Positions 63,632 to 64,000 of a stretch of 64,000 nt of DNA are shown here, piece by piece. Source of the stretch: Actinomadura mexicana (lineage in GTDB: Bacteria; Actinomycetota; Actinomycetes; Streptosporangiales; Streptosporangiaceae); contig NZ_FZNP01000009.1 in assembly GCF_900188105.1 (NCBI RefSeq), positions 124,001 to 188,000 on the forward strand, written 5' to 3'. The notes beneath the pieces were generated by a model, which was given only the letters and a program-made list of their open reading frames with translations, did not search any database and was not told the DNA's origin. Position numbers and translations under genes: made by a program. How positions within the stretch are numbered: the stretch's first letter is position 1; each line of letters opens with the position of its first letter.

Positions 63632-64000
63632 TCAGGACAGGGCCTTGACGGACGCCTGGACCTTGGTCAGCACGCTCTGCGGGAGCGGCGCGTAGCCCTT
63701 GGCGGTCAGGATCTTCTGGCCGTCCGCGCTGGAGGTGTAGGTGAGGAAGGACTTGACGAACCCGCCCTGCTCGGAGGGCAGCCCCTTCTCGCACGCGATC
63801 TCGTAGGTGACCAGGACGATCGGGTAGGCGCCCGGCTCCTTGGTCGCGTAGTCGATCTTCAGCGCGACGTCGTTGCCGGTGCCGACGACCTGCGCCCCGG
63901 CGACGGCCTTGGACGCGCTGTCGGGCGACAGCTCGGCGAACTCGCCCGCGCCGTTCCTGACGTGCGCGGTCTGCAGCTTGTTGTTCTCCGCGTACGACAT
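63632..64000 (-). CDS. pstS: Phosphate-binding protein PstS, 5' end beyond window
   Basis: The C-terminal 122 residues of PstS are visible, ending in PLPQSVLTKVQASVKALS. AYPIVLVTYEIACEKG and FLTYTSSADGQKIL are characteristic of the C-terminal lobe of periplasmic-type phosphate-binding lipoproteins. The signal peptide and phosphate-binding N-terminus lie outside. It is the first gene of pstSCAB. Family assignment is strong given the following pstCAB. Confidence 0.93.
   Translation of the reverse strand: MSYAENNKLQTAHVRNGAGEFAELSPDSASKAVAGAQVVGTGNDVALKIDYATKEPGAYPIVLVTYEIACEKGLPSEQGGFVKSFLTYTSSADGQKILTAKGYAPLPQSVLTKVQASVKALS

Overview
The window is chromosomal DNA of a very GC-rich actinobacterium. 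GTG and TTG starts are common, genes often overlap by 4 bp, and several promoters look leaderless. Actinobacterial families recur: mycothiol-dependent isomerases, F420-type DUF385, DUF397/DUF5753, GlnR, MurT/GatD and Cys-rich leader peptides. Both ends resemble, from memory, the Streptomyces core region holding pst, glnR, the thiosulfate sulfurtransferase operon and a nur-type fur gene. A galactofuranan locus plus absence of mycolate genes suggests a Streptosporangiales or Thermomonosporaceae relative such as Actinomadura; that assignment is inference. No rRNA, tRNA, CRISPR array or insertion sequence was seen.

Layout. 1-5.9 kb: ygfZ, a Fur-family regulator, a short ORF with a structured RNA, nitrobindin, DsrE, a membrane protein with ten 18-bp repeats, terC and small DinB or conserved proteins. 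5.9-10.4 kb: isomerase, dehydrogenase with a divergent TetR regulator, PPOX protein, exported metallophosphoesterase. 10.5-12.5 kb: murT-gatD for lipid II amidation. 12.8-15.7 kb: two tandem zinc-ribbon/single-pass membrane paralogues. 15.7-24.6 kb: HerA-type ATPase with a 17-bp poly-G tract upstream, phosphotransferase, LysR, an RsbW-like/XRE/DUF397 set, and a two-TM protein resembling a P-loop-less coupling ATPase.

24.8-42.9 kb is the most interesting block: a cell-envelope glycan locus. The minus-strand operon runs glf, glfT2, ABC permease, ABC ATPase, HAD protein, two SAM methyltransferases. Divergent from it are a sulfotransferase-like gene, a paralogue with a destroyed P-loop, a GlfT1-like transferase and a GT-C membrane transferase, followed by a GH43 hydrolase and a sulfatase lipoprotein. 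Together they could make UDP-Galf, polymerise and export a galactan, and decorate or trim it. The methyltransferases are plausible madurose (3-O-methylgalactose) candidates.

42.9-51.6 kb: proline-rich single-pass membrane proteins (one with a BNR-type propeller), a GT2, a LytR-CpsA-Psr protein that may attach polymers to the wall, and a DUF1266 protein. 51.7-56.7 kb: thioredoxin, Cys leader peptide, DUF4395, sulfurtransferase, DUF1416, an ECF sigma/anti-sigma pair, LmeA-like protein, MoaD. 56.7-64 kb: glnR, a MarR-controlled pair, and pstSCAB (pstS cut by the window edge).
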